Position numbers and translations under genes: made by a program
Notes under the pieces: model-generated
Seen by the model: only the letters and a program-made list of their open reading frames with translations
Database searches by the model: none
What the model was told of the DNA's origin: nothing
Assembly (NCBI GenBank): GCA_022793335.1
Contig: JAAWCQ010000009.1
Span: forward strand, 124,001-188,000
Direction of reading: 5' to 3'
DNA length: 64,000 nt
DNA from: Clostridia bacterium
Lineage (GTDB): Bacteria; Bacillota; Clostridia; Christensenellales; UBA1242
In this document: positions 26,526-35,826 of the stretch, one piece after another
Layout of the letters: the number at the start of each line of letters is the position of its first letter
Position numbering within the stretch: position 1 is the stretch's first letter

Positions 26526-28406
26526 CTAGTCAGTGACAAGCAAGATTGTGCTGCCTTTGGCAATTTGAGTAGAAACAGGTGGAAGTTGCTGCGCTATAAA
26601 CTCGCCTTCACCGTCAAGCTCAAAATAAAGCCCCATTTCTTTTAATATAGTTGCGCACTCAGTCAAGCTTTTTCCAACAAGATATGGCATTTCAACATAT
26701 TCTGTCCTTGCGTTTTCATCCTGTTTTTCCTCGCCAAGATAGTCAAATAAATTGTAAAATACCTCTTTTCCATAAGGTGCAGCGACAATGCTTCCATAAT
26801 AGGCACCATTGCTTGGCTCATCCACCATAATAAAAACTATATATTGTGGGTTGTCTGCTGGATATGTGCCAATAAAGCTTGAAATATATTTTCCGCTGTC
26901 AATTCCACCAGTCTCCTTGTATTTTTGAGCCGTTCCTGTCTTTCCACCTACATTATAACCTTCTACAAAGGTATATTTTCCTGTCTTATTTTCGGCAAAC
27001 TCCAAAAGTGCGTTTACAGTTTGGGAGGTTTGTCTGCCTATTATGTCATCAACCTTTCGAAGCCCTCTAGCTGACGAGCCTTCCACCAATAAATGTGGAC
27101 TGTTGAATGTTCCGCCATTGACAATAGCTGAAACCCCAGAAAGAAGTTGAAGAGGTGTAAGTGCGACGGCGTGACCAAACCCCATACGAGCAAGATCGAC
27201 ATTCTTAACAAGTTTTTTCGCCATCAAAATACCGCTTGCCTCACCTGTGGCATCTATACCAGTTTTCTGGCCAAGTCCAAACTTATTCATATAACTATAA
27301 AATTTATCTACACCAAGTCTTAATGCTAAATCCATAAAACAGCAGTTGCAGGAATTGGCAAAAGCCTCCATCAAATTCTGGCTGCCATGACCAATCGTTC
27401 GCCAGCATTTAATTCTTATACCGTCAATCACCCTAAATCCAGGACAGTAAAAACGATCGTTCAGATTTGTAAGCCCTTCCTCAAGCGCGGCTGCAACCGT
27501 CAAAATCTTGAAAGTAGAGCCTGGCTCATATATATCTGTTGCCGCTTTAACCTTACTTTGTTCAAATAAAGCAGTCAAATCATCACGAGGCACTTCATTA
27601 AGGTCAAAGCTTGGCTTGCTTGAAAGTGACAAAATTTCGCCCGATTTAGCGTTTAAAATCATGCCTGTGGCTGCCTTAGCTTTTTGTTCAAGCATAATCT
27701 TTTCAAGTGCTTGCTCTAAGATAAGTTGCATTTTGCTGTCTATAGTAAGGGTCAGGTCTTTGCCAGCCTCGCCTGCCACATAATATCTGAGCGAGCCGCC
27801 AATTTCTTTGCCTTGAAGGTCACTTTGAACATAACTGAAGCCATCTTTTCCCTTCAACAAGTCGTTGTAATAAGCTTCAATTCCAGTTTGCCCCACATTA
27901 TCTATGCTTATAAAGCCCAGCACCTGAGTGAGTAAGTTGCCATAAGTGTAATAACGATTTGAATTTTCTGCAAGATACACACCTGGCAAGCCGAGTCTGT
28001 AAATCTTTTCAGCGTCTTCCCCTTCAACTTGCATTTTTATCAACACTTCACTGGCATTTTTCTTAACAATTTTTGAATATACACTCTCAAAATTAAGCCC
28101 AAGTATTTCTGATAGATGAAGGGCTGTAGTCGAGCTTTCTTTCACCTCTCTCGCCCTTACATAGACATTATAGGTGGTATAACTCACTGCAAGTGCCGAG
28201 CCTGTGCGGTCATAGATTGTTCCTCGAGGTGCGACAATGGCAAGATCACGCGTCCATTGGTCAGTAGCCCTTGACTGAAGCTGTTTACCATTTATAATCT
28301 GCAACACAAACAAGCGGCATACAAGCGAACAAAAAACAAAGGATATCACCAGAAGCACTGCTAATATCCTCTTTTTTAATGAAAATAATGTAAAGGCTTT
28401 ATTCAA
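26526..28406 (-). CDS. Penicillin-binding protein 2 / FtsI-SpoVD type transpeptidase with one PASTA domain
   Basis: The 626-aa class B penicillin-binding protein cross-links peptidoglycan at the septum. It has an N-terminal membrane helix (about residues 10-33) and a dimerisation domain. The transpeptidase motifs are S297-TFK (nucleophile), S352-CN and K489-TGTA. A single PASTA domain covers about 569-626. PASTA domains are usual in the SpoVD/PBP2 branch of Bacillota. The ORF is open further upstream, but I place the start at the TTG at 28406. GGAGG sits six bases before it, overlapping the end of the FtsL-like gene, whose stop is two bases away. This is coupled translation in a division cluster. 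Confidence 0.95.
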   Translation of the reverse strand: MNKAFTLFSLKKRILAVLLVISFVFCSLVCRLFVLQIINGKQLQSRATDQWTRDLAIVAPRGTIYDRTGSALAVSYTTYNVYVRAREVKESSTTALHLSEILGLNFESVYSKIVKKNASEVLIKMQVEGEDAEKIYRLGLPGVYLAENSNRYYTYGNLLTQVLGFISIDNVGQTGIEAYYNDLLKGKDGFSYVQSDLQGKEIGGSLRYYVAGEAGKDLTLTIDSKMQLILEQALEKIMLEQKAKAATGMILNAKSGEILSLSSKPSFDLNEVPRDDLTALFEQSKVKAATDIYEPGSTFKILTVAAALEEGLTNLNDRFYCPGFRVIDGIRIKCWRTIGHGSQNLMEAFANSCNCCFMDLALRLGVDKFYSYMNKFGLGQKTGIDATGEASGILMAKKLVKNVDLARMGFGHAVALTPLQLLSGVSAIVNGGTFNSPHLLVEGSSARGLRKVDDIIGRQTSQTVNALLEFAENKTGKYTFVEGYNVGGKTGTAQKYKETGGIDSGKYISSFIGTYPADNPQYIVFIMVDEPSNGAYYGSIVAAPYGKEVFYNLFDYLGEEKQDENARTEYVEMPYLVGKSLTECATILKEMGLYFELDGEGEFIAQQLPPVSTQIAKGSTILLVTD

Positions 28407-28408
28407 GG

Positions 28409-29059
28409 CTAACCTCCAAACAAGCCCCCTAAGAAATTGCAAAATCTATCAAACCAATTTGACTGTTCATCAACTTTAGTTGGTGGAAGCTCGCTGTCAG
28501 GAATGGTTTCAAAAAGATTTTCCATGTTGTCCGCATTGGTCGCATCAAGCGTCCAGAGATTTTTGAGATAATTTGCAAGGTTAAGCTCATATTGAGAGCT
28601 TACTTGAGCAATTTGACCTGAGATATTGTCAATTGTAGCAACATTGACCACACTCCAAACACCAAAGAAAGCAAACAAAATTGAAATAACAAAGACTTTA
28701 AATCTGTTTGGCTTTGTCTTTTTTCCGCTTTCGCTTTTATTAAACACAAAAATCTTCTTTCGCTCCACTTCGGTAAGCGTTTCCATTGTATCATAGTTGG
28801 GCTTTTCAATTACTTCTGAGACCTTGCTTTCAAGTTTGTTGATTTCCTCTTCCTCTTGCTCATAAGTTTTCTTAAGCCTTTCTATTTCAGCGGCAGGAAA
28901 ACTTGCAGCCGAAAAAATATTTATTGTCTTTTCATCCTGCTTCTGAGTCTCGGTTTTTATTTCTGGTTGAATTTGTTTTTCTTGCTTTATTTCCACTTCT
29001 GTAGTGGTTTCAACCTTCTTCTCAGTCACAACTTCTTTAAGCAAAGTCTTATCACTCAT
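28409..29059 (-). CDS. FtsL-like single-pass division protein (positional assignment)
   Basis: The 216-aa protein has about 137 residues of charged, Glu/Lys-rich cytoplasmic sequence, one membrane helix (about 139-159, VFVISILFAFFGVWSVV), and a short outer part. This topology and its place between rsmH and the penicillin-binding protein gene match FtsL, a small component of the FtsLBI division complex. The sequence itself is too diverged to confirm this. It is about twice the usual FtsL length because of the N-terminal extension. The outer part lacks a long leucine zipper and ends in the Gly/Phe-rich FLGGLFGG. An AGGGGG ribosome binding site lies about 11 bases before the ATG. Confidence 0.62.
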   Translation of the reverse strand: MSDKTLLKEVVTEKKVETTTEVEIKQEKQIQPEIKTETQKQDEKTINIFSAASFPAAEIERLKKTYEQEEEEINKLESKVSEVIEKPNYDTMETLTEVERKKIFVFNKSESGKKTKPNRFKVFVISILFAFFGVWSVVNVATIDNISGQIAQVSSQYELNLANYLKNLWTLDATNADNMENLFETIPDSELPPTKVDEQSNWFDRFCNFLGGLFGG

Positions 29060-29407
29060 AGTATATTCGCCCCCTTTTCGTAGTATTACTTTAATGTTTT
29101 TCCCTTTTTAATTGATTTTTAACTGTTTTTTTATTCACTTTTTATTTTTAAACTAAATTTTTTAAAAGTTTAATTCTTGTTTATTTTTTAACCAAATTTT
29201 TAAAAAATTTAAATCATAATTTTTTTAAGATTTATTTTCAACTTAAAAAAGCTTTTGGTTTCATTTTTTTTATTTATACAACTTTAAACTGATAAAACCT
29301 GCCTTTTCTATATAATAAGGCCTTTTCTATATAATAAATATTAAGAATAATAAAAACTATATAATAATATTTAAACAATAGTAATGAGAACAAATAAAAG
29401 TGAAAAA
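29060..29407. other. 348-bp AT-rich gap inside the division cluster, with a tandem 18-bp repeat
   Basis: This stretch has no ORF. It consists largely of T and A runs. GCCTTTTCTATATAATAA occurs at 29301-29318 and again at 29320-29337. The repeat contains TATAAT-like cores, but no promoter could be fixed. Confidence 0.6.
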
Positions 29408-30340
29408 TTACAGTTTTTCTATTACTCTAAGTTTTGCACTGCTGCTTCGAGAGTTTTCAAGAAGCTCGCTCTTGTCAGCAATGATTGGTTTATGGTTGAT
29501 AAGTTTGATTTCTGCCTTATGTCCACATATGCACACAGGTGTTTTGGGCGGACAAATGCAATCGGTAGCATATTCTTTGAAGATATTTTTCACAATTCGG
29601 TCTTCAAGACTGTGGAAGGTAATCACTGCCAATCTGCCCCCTTTATTGAGCATTTTTATCCCCTCTCTTAAAAATTCATCCAGTCCGTCAAGCTCTCCAT
29701 TAACTTCAATTCTTATCGCCTGAAAGGTCTTTTTTGAAACACCGCCCTTTCCATAGATTACCTTTTTAGGAAATGACTGTTCAATGATATCTTTAAGCTG
29801 AGTTGTTGTCTCGATAGGTGAAATCGCCCGTCTTTGACAGATATTTTCAACAATGCGTTTTGCATTGCTCTCTTCACCATACTTATATAATATGTCAATA
29901 AGCCTTTCTTTTGGATAGCTGTTTACCACCATATAAGCGTCTTTGGCTTGAGACTTATCCATTCTCATGTCCAGCCTTCCTTCATGAAGGAAGCTGAAGC
30001 CGCGACTTCCATTGTCAATTTGATAAGAGCTGACACCAAGGTCAACCAAAATTCCGTCAATACCAAGGACGCCCCGTCCATTTAAAATGTGCGGAGCGTC
30101 CTTGAAATTTGCATGGATTATTTCAATATTTTTATTATCTTTAAATCTTTCGCGGCAAACTTTAACTGCATCAATGTCTCTGTCAAAGCCAATCAGTTTT
30201 CCACCCTCTGAGAGTCTGGCGGCAATCTCTGAAGAATGTCCGCCACCTCCCATTGTGCAGTCAACATAAATGCCTTCCCGCTTGATATTCAGCCCTTCTA
30301 TGACCTCGTCAAGCAGGACTGGGATATGTTTAAATTCCAT
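29408..30340 (-). CDS. rsmH: 16S rRNA (cytosine(1402)-N(4))-methyltransferase
   Basis: The 310-aa enzyme methylates N4 of C1402 in the decoding centre of 16S rRNA using SAM. It opens with the family hallmark HIPVLLDEVIEGL. The SAM-binding loop VDCTMGGGGHSSEI follows, then LVDLGVSSYQID and GFSFLHEGRLDMRMD, and near the end AVITFHSLEDRIVK. The length is normal. I placed the start at the ATG at 30340, which has AAGGA six bases upstream. Eight extra codons before it come only from an open frame. In most Bacillota mraZ lies just before this gene; here it is absent and a CvpA-like gene takes that place. Confidence 0.97.
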   Translation of the reverse strand: MEFKHIPVLLDEVIEGLNIKREGIYVDCTMGGGGHSSEIAARLSEGGKLIGFDRDIDAVKVCRERFKDNKNIEIIHANFKDAPHILNGRGVLGIDGILVDLGVSSYQIDNGSRGFSFLHEGRLDMRMDKSQAKDAYMVVNSYPKERLIDILYKYGEESNAKRIVENICQRRAISPIETTTQLKDIIEQSFPKKVIYGKGGVSKKTFQAIRIEVNGELDGLDEFLREGIKMLNKGGRLAVITFHSLEDRIVKNIFKEYATDCICPPKTPVCICGHKAEIKLINHKPIIADKSELLENSRSSSAKLRVIEKL

Positions 30341-30382
30341 TTTTTTCCTTAATATTTTTTGCAAATTTGATTTAATTTTTAT

Positions 30383-30427
30383 TTAAATCATTGAAATATA
30401 ACATTTTCTTAAATCATTGAAATATAA
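30383..30427. repeat. Two direct 19-bp repeats upstream of rsmH
   Basis: TTAAATCATTGAAATATAA occurs at 30383-30401 and identically at 30409-30427, a 26-base period. It lies between the CvpA-like gene and rsmH and could be a binding site for a regulator. It is not the GGTGG-type MraZ box. Confidence 0.6.
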
Positions 30428-30463
30428 AAATTTCTCTGATTTTTTTATACTCTCTATTGCTTT

Positions 30464-33055
30464 TTACGCAACAGCTTCATCCAAAAGCTCGAGAAGCTTA
30501 GTTATGCTGAGTTTATTATAATTTTCTTCATTTAGGTTTTCAACGCCCAATTTTTCAAGAGCGGCACTGTTTGCTTCAATAGCTGCAATTTCATTTGCAT
30601 AAGAAGCCTTCAATGAATTTACAAGTTTTACATAAACATCTTTAAACATGCCTTCTTCAGTAAGCTCTCCTTCTGTTCTGTAAGCATTGATTTTCATAGT
30701 TTCAAACAGCTCTGCTACAAGTTTATGGTCTGCATCTTTAAGTGCCTGACCTTCTCTTAATGTTCTGTTTACAAACACGAATTTCTTAAAAATTTCAACA
30801 ACTTCGTTTGCCTGACTTTCATTGCCAGTAAAGCTTACATTTTCAGTAGTAAGAACAACTGCTTGTGCTGTGTATTTCTCAATTTCTTCTTTCAAGCTTT
30901 CAAAAATTTCCTTTTTGAGAAGGTATGTTGATTTAGCAGTCAGAATTGGAAGGATAATCTTATCCACTTCTGCATCTTTGATATTATTGAATACAATCTT
31001 ATAGCTTCCGCCAAGAAGTATATCGAGATAGCTCATTTTATCAAGTTTTAAAGTATTTAAATTGATAAGAAGATTTGAAATGTCATTTAAGTCATTCTTC
31101 CAATCTTCATAGTTTTCAAGAAGTGTAAGGTCAATGAAATTGCCGCTTACAGCCTCTGTAATTTGTTCTACAATAAGAGTGTTTGTGAAATCTATTTGAT
31201 AAAGTGGAAGTACAATGTTTCCAAGAAGTTTTTCATTGCCTTCTTTTGAAACAAGCTCTGCGAGTGAAACAATTACATCCTCTGTCTCTGAAGCACCCTT
31301 CACGATATCGTAAATTCCTTCATCTCTTGCAAGTTTTAATGATGGAGCAATAAATTCAAATGCGTCTTGATAGCCTTTAATTTCAAGCTCTTTGCCGTCA
31401 TTTGCATAAACTGTTGTTGCAGTAAGGGCGAGATTGTTGTTTTCAATAAGTCTGTCAACGATTGATTTTTCGTCTGCAGTTTGAAGAAGTTTGTTTGCCC
31501 TTATTTCGTCAATCAATCTTCCAAATGTAGTTGTTATTGCATCTATATTATAATTTTTATCTTTATCAAGAAGAATTGTCGCATCTTCAACGAGAGCACT
31601 TACATCTACCATTTGAGCAAGGCTTCCAAAGTCTTTTACAACTGAAACAAGCGAAGCTTCAACAGCTGTCCAATCTTCTTCAGTAAATTCTCTTACATCA
31701 ACACCAATGTTGTCAATATCAAGTTTAACCTTTTCAATCACCTTTCCAGCAATAGTTGAAATGCTGTCTTGAAGCATATTGACTTTCATAATGCTGTTTA
31801 AGCCACTTTCAAAAGCTTCAATGTTTGCCTCTTTTGTAAGAATGTCTGCAATGAGAGGTATTCTTGGCTCTTCAAGAGCAAGCACTTCATTGACAATTCC
31901 AGCCTTTCCGAAAGTTTTTAAAGTTTGAGTAATATTGTTTAAATCATTTCTGAAATATTCATATTTGTTTTCAACTGTTGATAAATATCCACCTATGTCA
32001 TCAAGAATATCTTGAAATTCACTTGCCCCTGACATGAAAGAATATTTTGAATAGTTTTCAATAATATCAGCAACTGAGTTTGCAACAACCTTTTTAAATA
32101 GGTCTGAATCTGTAAGCTTGCTTACTGACGCCTCAACTCTGTCATAGTCGATTTTTGTATAATCTACATTTTTTAAGCCGTTTTTATAGAGTTGATAGCC
32201 AAAATCAGCAACTTCATAGAGATTTTCGATTTCCTGTCTTACGACAACTTTGCCGTTGTCAACCTTAACTGAGCCATAATAATCAAACATTTTGTCATCA
32301 AGTCCAAAGAAGTTTGTGCATTTTGTAAGGAAATTGTTTTCAAAGCCTTGAATAACAATCACTACACTATCAGGAACATAGTCTCTTGCAAGACCTTTTG
32401 TCACAACCTGCACTTCAGTTTTATCTGCGTCGCCTTCCTCTTCGCCTTGATTTTCATCATCAGTGGCATCTTCAGCTGTCCTCTCAACCTCTTCAACAGC
32501 AACTGTTGTAATGCCATAGTCATTTGTTGAAACCATTTTATTTGCAAGGCCAACAACACTTGCAAGTGGCATGCAGGCAACAACCGTCACAACGAAGGCT
32601 TTTACAAGTCCGATAAGACCGCCAACACATTTTCCGTCTTTATCTTTAATTACTGCAACGCAGATGACTTTGAAGATAAGGTATACCACAAATTCAACCA
32701 CTAAAGTAATTAAGATGAATATTACAGCATTGCAAATAGCGCTTGGAAGGTTTGCAACAAGCACCTCAAGATTTGGGTTGCTGTTTATCATTGTTTTAAC
32801 ATCACCCACTGAAAGCATATACTCAAGCAAGATGTTGTAAAGTGGAACCTGCGTCCCATTAAAGCCCACCTTTATTTTCAAGATGGCATCTGTAATTGGT
32901 GGAGTAATGAAAAAGGCAAGCACAAGCCCGGCAAGTGAAAAAATCAAACTTGCAGTCGAGCGTTTAAAGCCTCTCCAAAAGCCCACACTAAACCCGCCGA
33001 AAAGGATAACTACAAAAATAATTGAAATTATCCAACCAATTAACGAAGCACTCAT
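30464..33055 (-). CDS. CvpA-like membrane protein with a very long C-terminal region
   Basis: The 863-aa protein has four predicted membrane segments in its first 180 residues (about 5-25, 36-53, 105-130 and 147-170), with GFWRGFKRS after the first helix. This fits the CvpA/colicin V production family, usually about 170-200 residues long. About 680 residues of mostly helical, acidic sequence follow with no motif I recognise, probably outside the membrane. CvpA proteins have been linked to envelope stability, but their molecular role is unclear. The ATG at 33055 has AAAGGAGA about 8 bases upstream. A good promoter lies at 33082-33110. No terminator separates it from rsmH, so it may lead the division operon. 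Confidence 0.7.
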   Translation of the reverse strand: MSASLIGWIISIIFVVILFGGFSVGFWRGFKRSTASLIFSLAGLVLAFFITPPITDAILKIKVGFNGTQVPLYNILLEYMLSVGDVKTMINSNPNLEVLVANLPSAICNAVIFILITLVVEFVVYLIFKVICVAVIKDKDGKCVGGLIGLVKAFVVTVVACMPLASVVGLANKMVSTNDYGITTVAVEEVERTAEDATDDENQGEEEGDADKTEVQVVTKGLARDYVPDSVVIVIQGFENNFLTKCTNFFGLDDKMFDYYGSVKVDNGKVVVRQEIENLYEVADFGYQLYKNGLKNVDYTKIDYDRVEASVSKLTDSDLFKKVVANSVADIIENYSKYSFMSGASEFQDILDDIGGYLSTVENKYEYFRNDLNNITQTLKTFGKAGIVNEVLALEEPRIPLIADILTKEANIEAFESGLNSIMKVNMLQDSISTIAGKVIEKVKLDIDNIGVDVREFTEEDWTAVEASLVSVVKDFGSLAQMVDVSALVEDATILLDKDKNYNIDAITTTFGRLIDEIRANKLLQTADEKSIVDRLIENNNLALTATTVYANDGKELEIKGYQDAFEFIAPSLKLARDEGIYDIVKGASETEDVIVSLAELVSKEGNEKLLGNIVLPLYQIDFTNTLIVEQITEAVSGNFIDLTLLENYEDWKNDLNDISNLLINLNTLKLDKMSYLDILLGGSYKIVFNNIKDAEVDKIILPILTAKSTYLLKKEIFESLKEEIEKYTAQAVVLTTENVSFTGNESQANEVVEIFKKFVFVNRTLREGQALKDADHKLVAELFETMKINAYRTEGELTEEGMFKDVYVKLVNSLKASYANEIAAIEANSAALEKLGVENLNEENYNKLSITKLLELLDEAVA

Positions 33056-33081
33056 AATCGAAATCTCCTTTTATTACTTTT

Positions 33082-33110
33082 ATTCTAACATATAGACGAA
33101 AATCAATCAA
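33082..33110 (-). promoter_or_regulatory. Promoter of the CvpA-like gene
   Basis: Read leftward, TTGATT (33105-33110) and TAGAAT (33082-33087) are 17 bases apart, 27 bases before the start codon. Confidence 0.75.
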
Positions 33111-33344
33111 TAGAAATTTCACGATTTTTTCAATTTTTTCAAATTATTTTTTTACAAAATATGGCGCTTTTTGTAAAAATTCGCTATTCCCTCCCCACCA
33201 AAAAATGAAAGCTTTTTATTATTGTTCCTTTTTATTTCAACCCTTCAAAAAAACTTTTGTTATTCTTCCAGCCTTATCCCTTAGGGCAAGGTTATCTTAT
33301 TATAACCAAGGTGCCAAAATCGCAAAAATTGTTTTCAAAAATCG
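33111..33344. other. Divergent intergenic region between CvpA-like gene and nrdD
   Basis: No ORF is supported. A small stem-loop GGTTAT/ATAACC lies at 33290-33307. Otherwise it is AT-rich and featureless until the nrdD promoter. Confidence 0.4.
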
Positions 33345-33373
33345 TTGACAAAGGATAGCAAAAGTTTTACTAT
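33345..33373 (+). promoter_or_regulatory. nrdD promoter
   Basis: TTGACA (33345-33350) is followed after 17 bases by TACTAT (33368-33373), which lies inside the first NrdR-like box. A repressor bound there would block the -10 element. Confidence 0.65.
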
Positions 33374-33433
33374 ATATAGCGAAACGCCACAATATGTGCC
33401 AAGAATATTTTACAAAAACACAACATATAGTGG
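33367..33433 (+). promoter_or_regulatory. NrdR-like operator boxes before nrdD
   Basis: TTACTATATATAGCGA (33367-33382) and ACACAACATATAGTGG (33418-33433) fit 12 and 14 of 16 positions of the NrdR box ACACWATATWTNGTGT as I remember it. A weaker third one, CCACAATATGTGCCAA, lies at 33388-33403. Centre distances are 21 and 30 bases, near two and three helical turns. NrdR represses ribonucleotide reductase genes when dATP is high. The nrdR gene is not in this window. Confidence 0.68.
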
Positions 33434-33454
33434 TTTTACATTAAAGGAGAGACT

Positions 33455-35788
33455 ATGGTAAAGAATATTATGAAGAGAGATGGCAGACTTGCAAACTTTG
33501 ACATTTCAAAAATTGAAAACGCCATTTCAAAAGCTATGAACGCTGTTGGAGACAGAGAATTTAAAACCGTTCATAAGCTTGCCTGCCTTATTGAAGAAGA
33601 GATTGATAAGGAGTTTGAACAAGGCAAAACACCTTCTGTTGAAGAAATTCAAGACATTGTTGAGCGCGTGCTTATGAAAAAGGGTCACGACGACACTGCA
33701 AAGGCCTATATACTTTATCGAAACAAGCGAAACCAAGTGAGAGAGATGAACACAAATCTCATGAAAACCTTTGACAAAATCAACAACAGTGACGCAAAAG
33801 ATGTTGACCTTAAAAGAGAAAATGCAAACATTGATGGTGATACACCAATGGGCGTAATGCTTAAATTTGGCTCTGAGGCTGCCAAAAACTATTTTACAAA
33901 GGCAATTATTGATCCAAAACAAGCAAAGGCTCACCAAGAAGGTGACATCCACATTCACGACTTTGATTTTTACACCCTCACTGAAACCTGCTGCCAAATT
34001 GATGTGCAAAAGCTTTTCAAAGACGGTTTTCACACTGGACATGGTTTTGTAAGAGAGCCAAATGATATCAGAACATACGCTGCTCTTGTTTGTATTGCAA
34101 TTCAGTCAAACCAAAATGACCAACATGGTGGTCAAAGTGTGCCAAACTTTGATTATGGCTGCGCACCTGGTGTAAGAAAAACTTATAAAAAGATTTACAG
34201 AACAAACTTTGCAAAAGCCTATGTGCTTAAAGAGGCTGGAAAGCTCAGCGAAGAAGAAGTTTGCGAAGTTTTCAAAAAACTTGATGCCGAAAAAGGCGTT
34301 TATCCTACCCTTGCAGGAAGCAAAGAGTTTGACCAAGCTGAAAGAGAGGCTTTCAAAGATGTTGAAGAAGGTGTATTTGCAAAAATTAAAGAATACACTG
34401 TTAAAAAAGCTTATGATGAGACCAATGAAGCAACTCATCAAGCTATGGAAGCACTCGTTCACAACCTCAACACCATGCACTCTCGTGCTGGCGCTCAAGT
34501 GCCATTCTCATCGTTAAACTTTGGTACCGACACCTCTGAAGAAGGCAGAATGGTCATGAAGAATTTCCTTAGAGCAACTGAGGAAGGTCTTGGGAATGGC
34601 GAAACTCCAATCTTCCCTATTTCAATCTTCAAAGTTAAAGAAGGTGTAAACTACAACCCTGGCGATCCAAACTATGACATATTCAAGCTTGCTATGCAAT
34701 GCTCGGCAAAGAGAATGTTTCCAAACTTCTCATTCATTGACGCACCATTCAACTATCAATATTATAAAGAAGGTCATCCAGAAACTGAGGTTGCATATAT
34801 GGGCTGCCGTACAAGAGTTATGGCAAATGTATATGACCCAACTCGTGAAATCACTTATGGAAGAGGAAACCTTTCATTCACATCAATCAACCTTCCAAGA
34901 ATTGCCATTGAGGCAAAAGGCGACTTGAAGAAATTCTATACCCGTCTTGATGAGCTTATGGAGCTTGTAACCGACCAACTTCTTGACAGATTTAAAATTC
35001 AACAATCAAAACATGTTTACAACTATCCTTTCCTTATGGGACAAGGTGTTTGGATTGATTCTGAAAAACTTGACCGCAATGGAAGCATTGCCGAGGTGCT
35101 TAAGCATGGCACACTCACCTATGGTTTTATCGGTCTTGCTGAAGCTCTTGTTGCTCTCACCGGCAAACACCATGGTGAAAGCGAAAAATCTTGGCAAATT
35201 GGCTATGAGATTGTAAAACATATGCGCGAGTTTGCTGATAAGAAGGCTGACGAATATAAACTCAACTTCTCAGTTATCGCAACTCCAGCTGAAGGCTTAA
35301 GTGGAAGATTTATCAAAATAGACAAAGAAAAATATGGAAAAATTGAAGGCATTACAAACAGAGATTACTACACAAACAGCTTCCATGTTCCAGTATATTA
35401 TGACATAACTGCTGAAAAGAAGATTGACCTTGAAGCACCTTTCCATGCACTTTGCAATGGCGGACACATTTCTTATATCGAGCTTGACGGTGATGCAACT
35501 GCAAACCTTGACGCTTTCGAAAGAATTATAAGACACATGAAAGAACAAGGAATAGGCTATGGCGCAATCAACCACCCTATCGACAGAGACCCAGTTTGTG
35601 GTTATAACGGAATTATCGGAGACCACTGTCCAAACTGCGGAAGAAGCGAAAATGATGGAAAAGGCAACTTCGAGCGTATAAGAAGAATCACTGGTTATCT
35701 TGTAGGTACACTTGACCGCTTTAATAACGGCAAGCGCGCTGAAGAACATGACCGCGTAAAACATGGCGTAAATCATGATGAATACTAA
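33455..35788 (+). CDS. nrdD: Anaerobic ribonucleoside-triphosphate reductase (class III)
   Basis: The 777-aa enzyme reduces ribonucleoside triphosphates to deoxy forms by glycyl-radical chemistry under anaerobic conditions. An ATP-cone (about residues 3-95, starting KRDGRLANFDISKI) gives allosteric control. The barrel includes the conserved stretches DIHIHDFDFY and HALCNGGHISYIEL. The C-terminus has the zinc site CGYNGIIGDHCPNCG and the glycyl radical site RITGYLVG, with Gly747 as the radical position by comparison with known enzymes. All expected motifs are intact. AAAGGAGA precedes the ATG. nrdG follows after 264 bases and a terminator, so the two genes are probably not one transcript. Confidence 0.98.
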   Translation: MVKNIMKRDGRLANFDISKIENAISKAMNAVGDREFKTVHKLACLIEEEIDKEFEQGKTPSVEEIQDIVERVLMKKGHDDTAKAYILYRNKRNQVREMNTNLMKTFDKINNSDAKDVDLKRENANIDGDTPMGVMLKFGSEAAKNYFTKAIIDPKQAKAHQEGDIHIHDFDFYTLTETCCQIDVQKLFKDGFHTGHGFVREPNDIRTYAALVCIAIQSNQNDQHGGQSVPNFDYGCAPGVRKTYKKIYRTNFAKAYVLKEAGKLSEEEVCEVFKKLDAEKGVYPTLAGSKEFDQAEREAFKDVEEGVFAKIKEYTVKKAYDETNEATHQAMEALVHNLNTMHSRAGAQVPFSSLNFGTDTSEEGRMVMKNFLRATEEGLGNGETPIFPISIFKVKEGVNYNPGDPNYDIFKLAMQCSAKRMFPNFSFIDAPFNYQYYKEGHPETEVAYMGCRTRVMANVYDPTREITYGRGNLSFTSINLPRIAIEAKGDLKKFYTRLDELMELVTDQLLDRFKIQQSKHVYNYPFLMGQGVWIDSEKLDRNGSIAEVLKHGTLTYGFIGLAEALVALTGKHHGESEKSWQIGYEIVKHMREFADKKADEYKLNFSVIATPAEGLSGRFIKIDKEKYGKIEGITNRDYYTNSFHVPVYYDITAEKKIDLEAPFHALCNGGHISYIELDGDATANLDAFERIIRHMKEQGIGYGAINHPIDRDPVCGYNGIIGDHCPNCGRSENDGKGNFERIRRITGYLVGTLDRFNNGKRAEEHDRVKHGVNHDEY

Positions 35789-35826
35789 ACAGTTTTTATC
35801 TTAAATTTAAATCAAACATATTCAAA

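Noticed and set aside
28407-28442. Upstream extension of the penicillin-binding protein to 28442
   Set aside because: It has no ribosome binding site and would overlap the FtsL-like gene. The TTG at 28406 has a strong GGAGG six bases upstream.
29384-29723. + strand ORFs of 95 and 107 codons over the rsmH 3' end
   Set aside because: They are shadows of the conserved rsmH coding sequence.
33527-34042. 171-codon ORF antisense to nrdD
   Set aside because: It is a mirror frame of a fully conserved nrdD region with no ribosome binding site and a Cys/Phe/Val-rich nonsense composition.
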